A stretch of DNA of 64,000 nucleotides from Rhodospirillales bacterium CG15_BIG_FIL_POST_REV_8_21_14_020_66_15 (lineage in GTDB: Bacteria; Pseudomonadota; Alphaproteobacteria; Rhodospirillales; Casp-alpha2). The DNA lies in assembly GCA_002781745.1 (NCBI GenBank), contig PFFW01000102.1, forward strand, positions 1 to 64,000, in the 5' to 3' direction. Positions 42,501 through 50,442 of the stretch are shown piece after piece; the stretch's first letter is position 1, and each line of letters starts with the position of its first letter. The position numbers were made by a program, and so were the translations under genes. The notes under the pieces were generated by a model. The model was not told where the DNA came from, searched no databases, and saw only the letters and a program-made list of their open reading frames with translations.

Positions 42501-43037
42501 GGCGGGACCGAGCTGACCGAGGCCGTGGCCCGGTCCTTGTTCAAGCTCATGGCCTACAAGGACGAGTACGAGGTCGCGCGGCTCTATTCCGCGCCCGCGT
42601 TCCGCCGGTCCCTGCGCGAGACCTTCCGGGGCGTGGAGAAGCTGACCCTGCATCTCGCCCCGCCGCTGCTGGCGCAGAAGGACCCGCGCACGGGGCACCT
42701 GATCAAGCGCGAATTCGGGCCCTGGGTCTTCTGGGCCTTCCGCCTGCTCGCCCCCCTGAAGGGCCTGCGCGGCACCGCCCTCGACCCCTTCGGCCATACG
42801 GCCGAACGCCGGATGGAGCGCAAACTGATCGGCGACTACGAGGCGACGCTGGAAACGCTTCTGTCGAAGCTGACCGCCGACAACCTGCCCCTCGCGGCCG
42901 AGATCGCCTCCCTGCCCCTCACGATGCGCGGCTTCGGGCACGTGAAGACGGCGAACGTGGAAAAGGCCAAGGCCCGCGAGGCGGACCTGCTCGCCGCCTT
43001 CACCGACCCGGCGGGGACGGCCAGGGCGGCGGAGTGA
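39552..43037 (+). CDS. indolepyruvate ferredoxin oxidoreductase family protein (fused)
   Basis: 'GYRGSPLGGIDREF', 'YFCAGCPHNTST', 'VCEGCGDCGVVSNCVAIVPKETELGRKRAIDQ...CLKGFCPSF', 'GIGGTGVVTISALLGMAA'; GTG start likely, ATG at 39498 possible. Confidence 0.93.
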   Translation: MKLRSVSLDDKYGLSEGRVFLTGTQALVRLNLMQRQRDLAAGLNTAGYVTGYRGSPLGGIDREFGRAKRFLDGHHVKFHPAVNEDLAATAIWGTQQVGLFERAKYDGVFGMWYGKGPGVDRSGDVFRHANMAGTAPNGGVLVMAGDDPACKSSTVPSQSEHALMDANIPILNPIDVQDLLDLGLYGWAMSRFAGVWVGVKCITDNVDTSASIDVSPDRVRIVLPEFEMPPGGLHIRWPDPPLEQEERLHRHKLYAALAFARANRLDRVMLDSSKPRFGIVSTGKAYLDTLQALEDLGIGTAEAEAIGLRLYRVAMPWPLEREGARHFAEGLEEILVVEEKRAVIENQLKEQLYNWRADVRPRVVGKFDEKGEWILPSAGELTPARIARVIAARIRNFHISEAVEKRLRFLEEKERILERAVPSIKRIPYFCAGCPHNTSTTVPEGMEAAAGIGCHYMAIWMPGRRTATFTHMGAEGANWIGQAPFTEREHIFVNIGDGTYFHSGILAIRAAVAAKVNVTYKVLYNDAVAMTGGQPMDGPLDPARISRQVRAEGVERVAVVTDEPGKYPPGTEFAPGTTIRHRDDLDRVQRDLAAWPGVSVLIYDQTCAAEKRRRRKRHTFPDPPRRVFINEAVCEGCGDCGVVSNCVAIVPKETELGRKRAIDQNVCNKDYTCLKGFCPSFVTVHGGGLAKGADPRSPDADNIGSGAPFSVLPDPALPDTARAYNVCVTGIGGTGVVTISALLGMAAHVDGKAVTVLDVAGLAQKNGAVYAHVRVADDADALNAVRIAAGGADLLLGADMVTSGGFETLAKLDPARARAVVNARRTMTADFTNLPDLEFPDAELHRAIADATAEAAFVDVTHLARRLMGDTIAANIMLLGFAYQKGWLPVSAAAVERAIELNGVAVDFNKQAFAWGRRAAHDPALAHKLAGGHADDEASQAFDLDAFIERRMADLTAYQDAAYAARYVKAVDRVRAREAALGAGGTELTEAVARSLFKLMAYKDEYEVARLYSAPAFRRSLRETFRGVEKLTLHLAPPLLAQKDPRTGHLIKREFGPWVFWAFRLLAPLKGLRGTALDPFGHTAERRMERKLIGDYEATLETLLSKLTADNLPLAAEIASLPLTMRGFGHVKTANVEKAKAREADLLAAFTDPAGTARAAE

Positions 43038-43120
43038 CTATTGTCAGGGGCAACCGAAAAAATTGCAGGGGACGCATTTTGCCCGGCAACAAAGTATTCT
43101 TGAGTTGTTGTCCGCGTGTC

Positions 43121-43148
43121 GGGGGTTCGAGTCCCTATACCGCTACCA
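43121..43148 (+). other. tRNA 3'-end-like fragment (T-arm, acceptor 3' strand, CCA) without a 5' half
   Basis: GGGGG-TTCGAGT-CCCTA-TACCGCT-A-CCA; no AGCGGTA 5' acceptor or D-arm in the preceding ~80 nt. Confidence 0.45.
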
Positions 43149-43240
43149 TCGTTACCACCAACTCGGACGTCCATTTCCTATCCTCGCAAACGCCTACATG
43201 AACGGCAGGGTCATGAAGCTGAGCGTTGGAGAGATGGGGG

Positions 43241-43283
43241 CCTCATGCTTCGAGACGGCGCTGCGCGCCTCCTCAGCATGAGG
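43241..43283. repeat. palindrome resembling alphaproteobacterial REP-type intergenic repeat
   Basis: CCTCATGC-TTCGAGACGGCGCTGCGCGCCTCCTCA-GCATGAGG. Confidence 0.65.
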
Positions 43284-43309
43284 TCATATTTATAAACTCC
43301 TCGCCTCCC

Positions 43310-43342
43310 CCTGAGGAGGCGCCCCGGGGCGCCGTCTCGAAG
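43310..43342. repeat. second, inverted copy of the CTGAGGAGGCGC/CGTCTCGAAG repeat core
   Basis: CCTGAGGAGGCGCCCCGGGGCGCCGTCTCGAAG; reverse-complement related to 43249-43279. Confidence 0.65.
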
Positions 43343-43367
43343 GGCGAGGCGGAGGCGCAACAAACAA

Positions 43368-43430
43368 GGGGAAAAATTACCCCGGTTTTTCTTGACGCAA
43401 GGGCAATTTTTCCCCTATGTTTTTGCGTCA
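43368..43430 (+). promoter_or_regulatory. candidate sigma70-type promoter overlapped by two interleaved perfect inverted repeats
   Basis: -35 TTGACG (43392-43397), 18-nt spacer, -10 TATGTT (43416-43421); IRs GGGGAAAAATT/AATTTTTCCCC and TGACGCAA/TTGCGTCA. Confidence 0.6.
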
Positions 43431-43446
43431 CCGGCGGGACCGATGA

Positions 43447-43671
43447 ATGCCGACCCTCGCGACGTTTTCGACCTTCGTCATCCGCATGTATTTCGAGGAC
43501 CACAACCCGCCGCACGTCCACGTCGTCGGCCCGGAGTTCGCGGCGAAGGTGGTGATCGCGGACGGCCGCGTCATCCGGGGCGCCCTGCCGGCCCGCGCCG
43601 AACGCGAGGCGGCGGACTGGATCGCCGCCAACCGCGCCCTGCTGATGGCGAAGTGGGCGGAATTCCAATGA
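43447..43671 (+). CDS. DUF4160 family protein
   Basis: 'MPTLATFSTFVIRMYFEDHNPPHVHVVGPEFAAKVVIADGRVIRGALPARAEREAADWIAANRALLMAKWAEFQ'. Confidence 0.85.
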   Translation: MPTLATFSTFVIRMYFEDHNPPHVHVVGPEFAAKVVIADGRVIRGALPARAEREAADWIAANRALLMAKWAEFQ

Positions 43672-43708
43672 CCCGCCCGGCACCTCTCGTCGCCGAAAGG
43701 CCAGAACC

Positions 43709-44239
43709 ATGAACCAGATCGACACGCCGCTTCGCATCAAGTCCGTTTCCGCCGGCAAGGTGCCGCTGACCCTCGCCGTCGTGTGGACCGACGGCAGCCG
43801 CGACGTGGTCGATCTTTCCGGTCTGGTCGCGCGCTCCCGCCACTTCACGGTGTTCGCCGACGACCCCGAGGCCTTCGCCGACGTCGGCGTGGCCGACTGG
43901 GGCTACAGCGTCGAATGGGGCAACGGCCTCGACTGGCCGGCGCCCAACCTGAAGCGGCTGGCCGACGAGCAGCGCAGCGTGACCGGCGCCGACCTGGCGG
44001 CCTGGCAGGAGGGCGCCGGCCTGTCCAACCGGGAGGCCGCCGACGTCCTGGGTGTCGACCTCAAGACCGTGAAGAACTGGCGGGCCGCCGCATTCCGCGA
44101 CAAGCCCCTGCCCACGGCGGCGCAGTGGTCGATCCGCCATCTGACGCAGGAGCCCCTGGCCCTTATCGCCCACTACCGCCCGCGCCGCGCCGGCCGCCCG
44201 CGCAAGGCGGAGCGGGACAAGGGCAAGCGCACCGCCTGA
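43709..44239 (+). CDS. DUF2442 domain protein with C-terminal HTH-like region
   Basis: DUF2442-like N-terminus; 'GLSNREAADVLGVDLKTVKNWRAAAFRDKPLP' helix-turn-helix-like; basic tail. Confidence 0.8.
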   Translation: MNQIDTPLRIKSVSAGKVPLTLAVVWTDGSRDVVDLSGLVARSRHFTVFADDPEAFADVGVADWGYSVEWGNGLDWPAPNLKRLADEQRSVTGADLAAWQEGAGLSNREAADVLGVDLKTVKNWRAAAFRDKPLPTAAQWSIRHLTQEPLALIAHYRPRRAGRPRKAERDKGKRTA

Positions 44240-45115
44240 TCACATCACAAACGCCAGCAACGCCGGCAGGGTGAGGAACGACAGCGCCGTCGAGATCACC
44301 ACCGTGCCCGCCACTTCCTCCGGCTGGTTGCCGTAGCGTTCGGCGAACAGATAGTTGAACACGGCGACGGGCATGGCGCACTGGATGATCAGGACGCCGC
44401 GCTCGGCCCCCGTAAACCCGAAGTAGTGGGCCGTGGCGACGCCGACGGCGAAGCCGACGCCGATGCGCATCACCGAAAGCAGCACCGCGCGCGGCAGGCT
44501 TTTCACGCCGAGCCCCGCGAGCGACACGCCCAGGGTGATCAGCATCAGCGGCACCGTGAGGCCGCCCAGGATGCGCGTCGTGTTGACGATCCAGGCCGGC
44601 GCGGTGACGCCGGTGAACATCAGGGCCATGGCGGCGAGTGTCGCGTAGAGCATGGGCAGGCGCAGCAACGCGCCGAGGGACGTCGCCCCCGCCGGCACGG
44701 CGACCCCGACAGTGAACAAGAGGAGCACGTTCACGGTGAAATAGGCGATGGCGAGGGCCAGGCCGTTGTCGCCGAAGGCGAGCAGGCAGAGCGGCAGGCC
44801 CATATTGCCGACGTTGCCGTAGGAGAGTGCGGAGAGGAAGGCCTTCTGGCTCAGCTTCATCAGCTTCAGAAACACGAAATAGACGGCGTAGAAGGCGACC
44901 ATGGTGACCAGCGTCGCCGCGCCCATGGTCAGGAAGGCGTCGGGCTGGATCCTGGTGTCGATGAGGGTGAAGAACACCAGGCAGGGCGTGCCGATGTTGG
45001 TGACCAGCGAGGTCACCAGGGCCGTGTCGTAGGGCCGGCCCTGCTTGCGCCAGGTGTAGCCGATGACGGCGCAGACGAGGACCGGTGCGATGACGGAGAA
45101 CAACTGGTAGGCCAT
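44240..45115 (-). CDS. AEC family transporter
   Basis: Auxin efflux carrier-like membrane protein, ~10 hydrophobic segments. Confidence 0.88.
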   Translation of the reverse strand: MAYQLFSVIAPVLVCAVIGYTWRKQGRPYDTALVTSLVTNIGTPCLVFFTLIDTRIQPDAFLTMGAATLVTMVAFYAVYFVFLKLMKLSQKAFLSALSYGNVGNMGLPLCLLAFGDNGLALAIAYFTVNVLLLFTVGVAVPAGATSLGALLRLPMLYATLAAMALMFTGVTAPAWIVNTTRILGGLTVPLMLITLGVSLAGLGVKSLPRAVLLSVMRIGVGFAVGVATAHYFGFTGAERGVLIIQCAMPVAVFNYLFAERYGNQPEEVAGTVVISTALSFLTLPALLAFVM

Positions 45116-45182
45116 GGGCGGGGGCGCTTTCGGTAGGTGGGCCCCAAGGCTTACGCCCGAACGCCCCCGCGTTCAACCTGCC

Positions 45183-46601
45183 TCATTCAACCCAGGCGAT
45201 GCGCAGGATGTTGGTCGCCCCCGGGGTGCCGAAGGGCACACCCGCGGTCACCACGATGGGGTCGCCCTTTTTGGCGAAGCCGTCCTTCTGCGCCTCGGCC
45301 ACGGCCTTGGACACCATTTCGCGGAACGAGTGGATGTCCTCGGACAGCACCGAATGCACGCCCCAGCACAGCGCCAGCCGCCGCGCCGTCTCGCGCTTGG
45401 GTGTCAGGCCCAGGATCGGCACCTGCGGGCGCAGGCGGGCGCAACGCAGGGTGGTCGAGCCCGTGGTGGTGAAGGTGACGATGACGGCGGCCGAAATGGT
45501 GTCCGCCACCTGGGTCGCCGCCACGGTGATGGCGTCGGCGGCCGTCGCCTCGTGGCCGCCGCGGCGGCGGTCGCGCATGGACTTGTAATGCTCGTCCTGC
45601 TCCACCCGCTTGATGATGCGGTCCATGGTCGCCACGGTCTCCACCGGGTACTTGCCGACCGCCGATTCCGCCGACAGCATGACCGCGTCGGCCCCCTCGT
45701 AGATGGCGGTCGCCACGTCCGACGCCTCGGCCCGCGTCGGCGTCGGCGCGCTGACCATGCTGTCGAGCATCTGGGTCGCGATGATCACCGGCTTGCCCAG
45801 CTGCTTGCACAGCCGCACGATGCGGCGCTGCTGCACGGGCACCTCTTCGGTCGGGCATTCCACGCCCAGGTCGCCGCGCGCCACCATGATCGCGTCGGAC
45901 AGGTGGACGATCTCCTCCAGGTGCTGGAGCGCCGCCGGCTTCTCAAGCTTGGACATGATGGCGGCGCGGCCGGCCACCAGCTTGCGCGCCTCGGCCAGGT
46001 CCTCGGGCCGCTGCACGAACGACAGCGCCACCCATTCCACGCCCAGGTCGAGCCCGAAGCGCATGTCGTCGCGGTCCTTCTTGGTCAGCGGCGAGACGTC
46101 GAGGATGACGCTCGGCACGTTGACGCCCTTGTGGTTGGACAGCGTGCCGCCGATCACGATCTCGCATTCCGCGTGCTCCCTGGAGCATTCCAGGACCTTC
46201 AGGCGGATGCGCCCATCGTCGATCAGCAGGTCCGACCCCGGCTCCAGCGCCGCGAAGATCTCGGGATGCGGCAGGGGGGCGCGTCGGTGATTGCCCGGAT
46301 CCTCGGTGTCCAGGTCCAGGCGGAACTTGTGTCCGGCGACCAGTTGGGCCGAGCCGGTGTCGACCTCACCGACTCGCAGCTTGGGCCCCTGCAGGTCCAG
46401 AAGGATGCCCACGGGGCGGTGGTACTTGCGTTCCAGCGAGCGGACGATGCCGTGGATCTTTTCGTGGTCGGCGTGGCTGCCGTGGGAGAAATTCATGCGG
46501 AAGACATCGACCCCGGCTTCGAAAAGCCTTTCGATGGCGTCCTGGCTGGACGTTGCGGGACCCAGGGTCGCGACGATCTTGGCGCGGCGTTCACGTTTCA
46601 T
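45183..46601 (-). CDS. pyk: pyruvate kinase
   Basis: 'MKRERRAKIVATLGPATSSQDAIERLFEAGVDVFRMNFSHG', 'IMVARGDLGVECPTEEVPVQQRRI'. Confidence 0.95.
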   Translation of the reverse strand: MKRERRAKIVATLGPATSSQDAIERLFEAGVDVFRMNFSHGSHADHEKIHGIVRSLERKYHRPVGILLDLQGPKLRVGEVDTGSAQLVAGHKFRLDLDTEDPGNHRRAPLPHPEIFAALEPGSDLLIDDGRIRLKVLECSREHAECEIVIGGTLSNHKGVNVPSVILDVSPLTKKDRDDMRFGLDLGVEWVALSFVQRPEDLAEARKLVAGRAAIMSKLEKPAALQHLEEIVHLSDAIMVARGDLGVECPTEEVPVQQRRIVRLCKQLGKPVIIATQMLDSMVSAPTPTRAEASDVATAIYEGADAVMLSAESAVGKYPVETVATMDRIIKRVEQDEHYKSMRDRRRGGHEATAADAITVAATQVADTISAAVIVTFTTTGSTTLRCARLRPQVPILGLTPKRETARRLALCWGVHSVLSEDIHSFREMVSKAVAEAQKDGFAKKGDPIVVTAGVPFGTPGATNILRIAWVE

Positions 46602-46907
46602 GGCGGGGGTTATCCCTCTCCTTCCCTTGTCAACGGTCCCTGCAGGCATAGGCTTAAGCTGAAACGGAATCAAACTCACGTAAATATTCGTTGAAACCTT
46701 GCGACGGCGGGACGGCGGCGCCGTAATCGGTGTAATATCCCGGCCGCGGGGGCGGCCGGCCGTCTTGCGCAGATGCCCACGGATTAGGTAGGTATTAACC
46801 AATTTCGTGGCACCTAATAAGGGACGGCCAATAATCGGCCGCGTGTTTTTTTGGGAAGCGGGACGCCGGCGGCGCAATGGGGAGCGCCGGCATCCCAGGG
46901 GTAGAAC

Positions 46908-48233
46908 TTGAGCACGCAGAGCATCATCAATGCGCTGGCCGGGCTGTCGCCGAACACGGACAAGGCGACGCTGATGGCGGCCGTCGACAAGGCGGTGGAC
47001 GGCATCGTCCAGGAACTGGACGCGCAGGCCGGCGGCAAGGTGCGCCCGGACCTCCTGCAGGCGACCCAGACGACGCTGACGTTCCTCGAAGCCTGCGGCC
47101 AGATGAAGGACCCGGAATTCACGCAGCGCGCGCGCATCCGCGCGTCGGAGCTGCTGGAAGCCTTCGGCAAGGTGTCGGCCGGCACGGCGGCCGAGGGCGA
47201 CGACGCCCCGCGCAGGAAGAAGCGCAGGAAACGCCCCGCCGGCGCCGACGCGAAACCCGGCAAGGCGGCCGCGGGCAAGGACGCCAAGGGCAAGGCGGCC
47301 AAGGGCAAGCCCGCCGCCGCAAAGCCGCAGAAGCCTTCGAAGCCGTCAAAGCCGTGGGAGGACAGCCCCTTCACCGAAGCCTTCACCGAGAACATCTGCA
47401 AGTACCTGCGCAAGCGCGCCATGCTGTGGTACGTGCCGCAACACACCCTGACGCCCACGCCCTTCCCGCTATCGACCCGCTTCGGCGACAACCTCGTCAC
47501 GGCGATCAAGGAGCATTTCCTGCACCGCTTCTTCACCAACCGCCGGATCATGGTGCTGGAGGACGAACTGAAGCCGAAGAACTTCGAGGAAAGCGCATTC
47601 CGCGCGGTGTTCGACAAGCCCAAGAAGCAGAACCCCGTGCGCACCATCTGGGAGGACGGCCTCAACGACATCGAGCGCTTCCTGACCGACGACAAGCCGC
47701 AGCAGCAGAAGGCCGTGAAGACCAAGGTCAAGACCAAGAAGACCGGCGGGTTCCTGGGCTTCTTCCAGAAGGAGGAAAAGGTCGTCGAACGCGAGGTCGA
47801 GGACGACACCACCGAACTGGACCACGCCAAGGCGTTCTGGAACACCATCGCCGGGCCCGAGGTGAGCTACAGCCCGCCGAAGATGGAGGACTTCATCTTC
47901 CTCAAGTCCCTGTTCGAGTACTACCCCGAGCAGGTCGACGAGGAGCAGCAGGCGGTGAAGCAGATGCTGCAGCAGGAATACGGCTCCAACCAGGCCCGCG
48001 AGGGCGCGGCGCGTGACCACCTGAACGCGCTCATCAAGGACACGGCGCCGTGCTCGGGCGAGTTGACGGCGCTCTGGGCCTATCTCAGCGCCAAGGACGC
48101 CTTCGGCTACAACGTGTTCAAGTCGTTCACCTCCAGCCACGGCACATCCGCCGAGCAGCGCAAGCGTGCGCTGCCCTATTTCCTGCGCTGGATTCCCGAC
48201 TTCACGGAACAGGAAGCGCCGAGCCGGCTGTAG
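46908..48233 (+). CDS. uncharacterised protein with Lys/Ala/Pro-rich linker
   Basis: 441 aa; two ordered-looking regions separated by 'RRKKRRKRPAGADAKPGKAAAGKDAKGKAAKGKPAAAKPQKPSKPSKP'; TTG start. Confidence 0.6.
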   Translation: MSTQSIINALAGLSPNTDKATLMAAVDKAVDGIVQELDAQAGGKVRPDLLQATQTTLTFLEACGQMKDPEFTQRARIRASELLEAFGKVSAGTAAEGDDAPRRKKRRKRPAGADAKPGKAAAGKDAKGKAAKGKPAAAKPQKPSKPSKPWEDSPFTEAFTENICKYLRKRAMLWYVPQHTLTPTPFPLSTRFGDNLVTAIKEHFLHRFFTNRRIMVLEDELKPKNFEESAFRAVFDKPKKQNPVRTIWEDGLNDIERFLTDDKPQQQKAVKTKVKTKKTGGFLGFFQKEEKVVEREVEDDTTELDHAKAFWNTIAGPEVSYSPPKMEDFIFLKSLFEYYPEQVDEEQQAVKQMLQQEYGSNQAREGAARDHLNALIKDTAPCSGELTALWAYLSAKDAFGYNVFKSFTSSHGTSAEQRKRALPYFLRWIPDFTEQEAPSRL

Positions 48234-48322
48234 GTCGTGTTAACCCTTTGCTAGCCCACCGCCGCGTAAGATATCCTGCATCCAATCCGACCGGCCCGGC
48301 GGGCTCAAGACAAGGTTCCGGC

Positions 48323-48682
48323 ATGCTGAAGAAGGTGTTCTCCAAAGCTCTATTGTCCGTGGTCATGGACAAGAAGGCCCGCTCGACCCTGGACGCCGCC
48401 AGGACGCGCGCCGAACAGGCCCCGGCGGCGACCCCCGAGGCCCAGCCCGCCAGCGCCGAGGAACTGCGTGTCGCCGCGCGCCAGGCCCTGGAGCAGGCGG
48501 AAAAGGAACTGGCCGCGAAACCCCGGCTGACCGCCGACCGCAAGGCCCTGATCCAGCAGGCGCTTGCCGTGCGCAAGCAGAAGACCAGGATCCTCGACGA
48601 TCTGGGCCCCGACCAGAAGATCAAGCTGCAGGCCATGGCGCTGGAGGCCTTCGGCCTGGATCCCACCAAGGGCGGGCGTTGA
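48323..48682 (+). CDS. hypothetical protein
   Basis: 119 aa 'MLKKVFSKALLSVVMDKKARSTLDAARTRAEQ...'; overlaps the downstream meaB start. Confidence 0.6.
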   Translation: MLKKVFSKALLSVVMDKKARSTLDAARTRAEQAPAATPEAQPASAEELRVAARQALEQAEKELAAKPRLTADRKALIQQALAVRKQKTRILDDLGPDQKIKLQAMALEAFGLDPTKGGR

Positions 48683-49722
48683 CGCCCGCAGCCCCATCGA
48701 CCGACGCCGACGCCAAAGCCGAGGCGACCGCGCGCGACCTTGCCGCCAAGGTCACGGCGGGCGATCTGCGCGCCCTGGCCCGCGCCATCACCTTGCTGGA
48801 ATCGGGCCGCGCCGACCACCGGGCCCAGGCCGAGGCCCTGGTGCGGGCCCTGCTGCCCGCGTCGGGCACCTCAATCCGCATCGGCATCACCGGCATCCCC
48901 GGCGTCGGCAAGTCGACCTTCATCGAGGCCTTCGGCCTGGCCCTGGTCGAACGCGGCCACCGGGTCGCCGTGCTGGCCGTTGACCCGACCAGCCCGCGCT
49001 CGGGCGGCTCGATCCTGGGCGACAAGACGCGCATGGAAAAACTGGCGCGATCCAGGAACGCCTTCATCCGGCCGTCGCCTTCGGGCGGCACGCTGGGCGG
49101 CGTCGCCCGGCGCACGCGCGAGGCGGTGATCGCGGTGGAGGCCGGCGGCTACGACGTCGTGCTGATCGAAACCGTGGGCGTCGGTCAATCGGAGACGGCG
49201 GTCAAGGATCTGGTCGACATGTTCCTCCTGCTGCTGGCCCCCGGCGGCGGTGACGACCTGCAGGGCATCAAGAAGGGCATCGTCGAGATGGCCGACCTGA
49301 TCGTCGTCAACAAAGCCGACGGCGACCTCGCCCCGGCGGCGGAACGGGCACGGCGGGATTATGCATCGGCCTTGCACCTTCTCCGACCGGAGACCGCCGA
49401 CTGGACGCCCCGCGTGGTGAAATGCTCGGCCGTGACCGGCGACGGCCTGGACGACATCTGGAAGGCGGCCGAAGCGTTCCGCAAGGCAACGGGCGCGTCG
49501 GGGCGTTTCGCGCGCCGCCGCGCTGAACAGGCGCGGGCCTGGATGTGGAACGAGGTCAACGAGACCCTGTTGGGCGAACTGCGCGCGGCACCGGCCGTCA
49601 GGCGCGCGCTCGCCGATCTGGAACCGGCGGTGGCGCAGGGAACGGTCGGGCCCGGCGAGGCCGCCAGGCGCATCCTCGCCACCTTCGCGGGGACCGGCGG
49701 CGGATCGAACGAAGGTACCTAA
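48679..49722 (+). CDS. meaB: methylmalonyl-CoA mutase-associated GTPase
   Basis: 'GITGIPGVGKSTFIEAFG', 'VLAVDPTSPRSGGSILGDKTRM', 'VVNKADGD'; TTG start. Confidence 0.92.
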   Translation: MTPAAPSTDADAKAEATARDLAAKVTAGDLRALARAITLLESGRADHRAQAEALVRALLPASGTSIRIGITGIPGVGKSTFIEAFGLALVERGHRVAVLAVDPTSPRSGGSILGDKTRMEKLARSRNAFIRPSPSGGTLGGVARRTREAVIAVEAGGYDVVLIETVGVGQSETAVKDLVDMFLLLLAPGGGDDLQGIKKGIVEMADLIVVNKADGDLAPAAERARRDYASALHLLRPETADWTPRVVKCSAVTGDGLDDIWKAAEAFRKATGASGRFARRRAEQARAWMWNEVNETLLGELRAAPAVRRALADLEPAVAQGTVGPGEAARRILATFAGTGGGSNEGT

Positions 49723-49803
49723 ACTTATGGATTTTCCCGCTTCAACCGCTACCATGCGGCAAACGGGACCGGTTGAACGATCCAAGATGGGGTGGTTGGA
49801 AGA

Positions 49804-50334
49804 ATGGAAACCAGAGAAGAACTGGAACTGCTGCAGGCGGAAATCCTGAACCTGTTCAACTATATCCAGAGGGTCCGCAAGGAAGTGGCCGCCATCACCC
49901 GCACCGACGAGGGCGACGGCCGATTCAACAACATGTCGGACCAGCTCGACGCCATCGTCCGGGCGACGGAGGACGCCACGAATTCGATCATGGAGGTGGT
50001 GGAGCAGAACTCGGAAACCATCCAGGCGATCCGCGAAAAGACCGACAACCCGGAGATTGCCGCCCTGTTGGACGAGTTGGAGAACAATTCCTCGAACATT
50101 TTCGAGGCCTGCACCTTCCAGGATATCACCGGCCAACGCGTCACCAAGATCGCCCGCTCGGTCACCTACGTGGAATCCCGCGTCAACTCGCTGATCCAGA
50201 TCTTCGGCAAGGAGCACATCGAGAATGTCGAACTGGACGAGGAAGTGAAGAACGAGGACGAGAAACTGCTCCAGGGCCCGCAACTGGAGGGCCAGGGCGT
50301 CACCCAGGACGAGATCGACAAGCTGTTCGATTAA
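49804..50334 (+). CDS. cheZ: chemotaxis phosphatase CheZ-like protein
   Basis: 'ENNSSNIFEACTFQDITGQRVTKI'; C-terminal 'VTQDEIDKLFD' motif. Confidence 0.8.
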   Translation: METREELELLQAEILNLFNYIQRVRKEVAAITRTDEGDGRFNNMSDQLDAIVRATEDATNSIMEVVEQNSETIQAIREKTDNPEIAALLDELENNSSNIFEACTFQDITGQRVTKIARSVTYVESRVNSLIQIFGKEHIENVELDEEVKNEDEKLLQGPQLEGQGVTQDEIDKLFD

Positions 50335-50442
50335 TCCGCAGCGTAGCCATACCAACAACAAAGGGGGTGCCCGGGCCCGCAGCCCGGACAACGACATGAA
50401 CGATTTGACCCGCAACAAAGGAACCCAAGGGAGCCATATCCC

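Noticed and set aside
39324-42941. 1205-aa minus-strand ORF
   Set aside because: Antisense shadow of the indolepyruvate ferredoxin oxidoreductase gene; no recognisable domains
43073-43148. A complete functional tRNA gene
   Set aside because: Only the 3' portion fits; no 5' acceptor partner, D-arm or convincing anticodon arm upstream
46660-46905. Possible riboswitch or regulatory RNA in the pyk divergent intergenic region
   Set aside because: Only short (about 6-bp) inverted repeats seen; not enough structure to support a call
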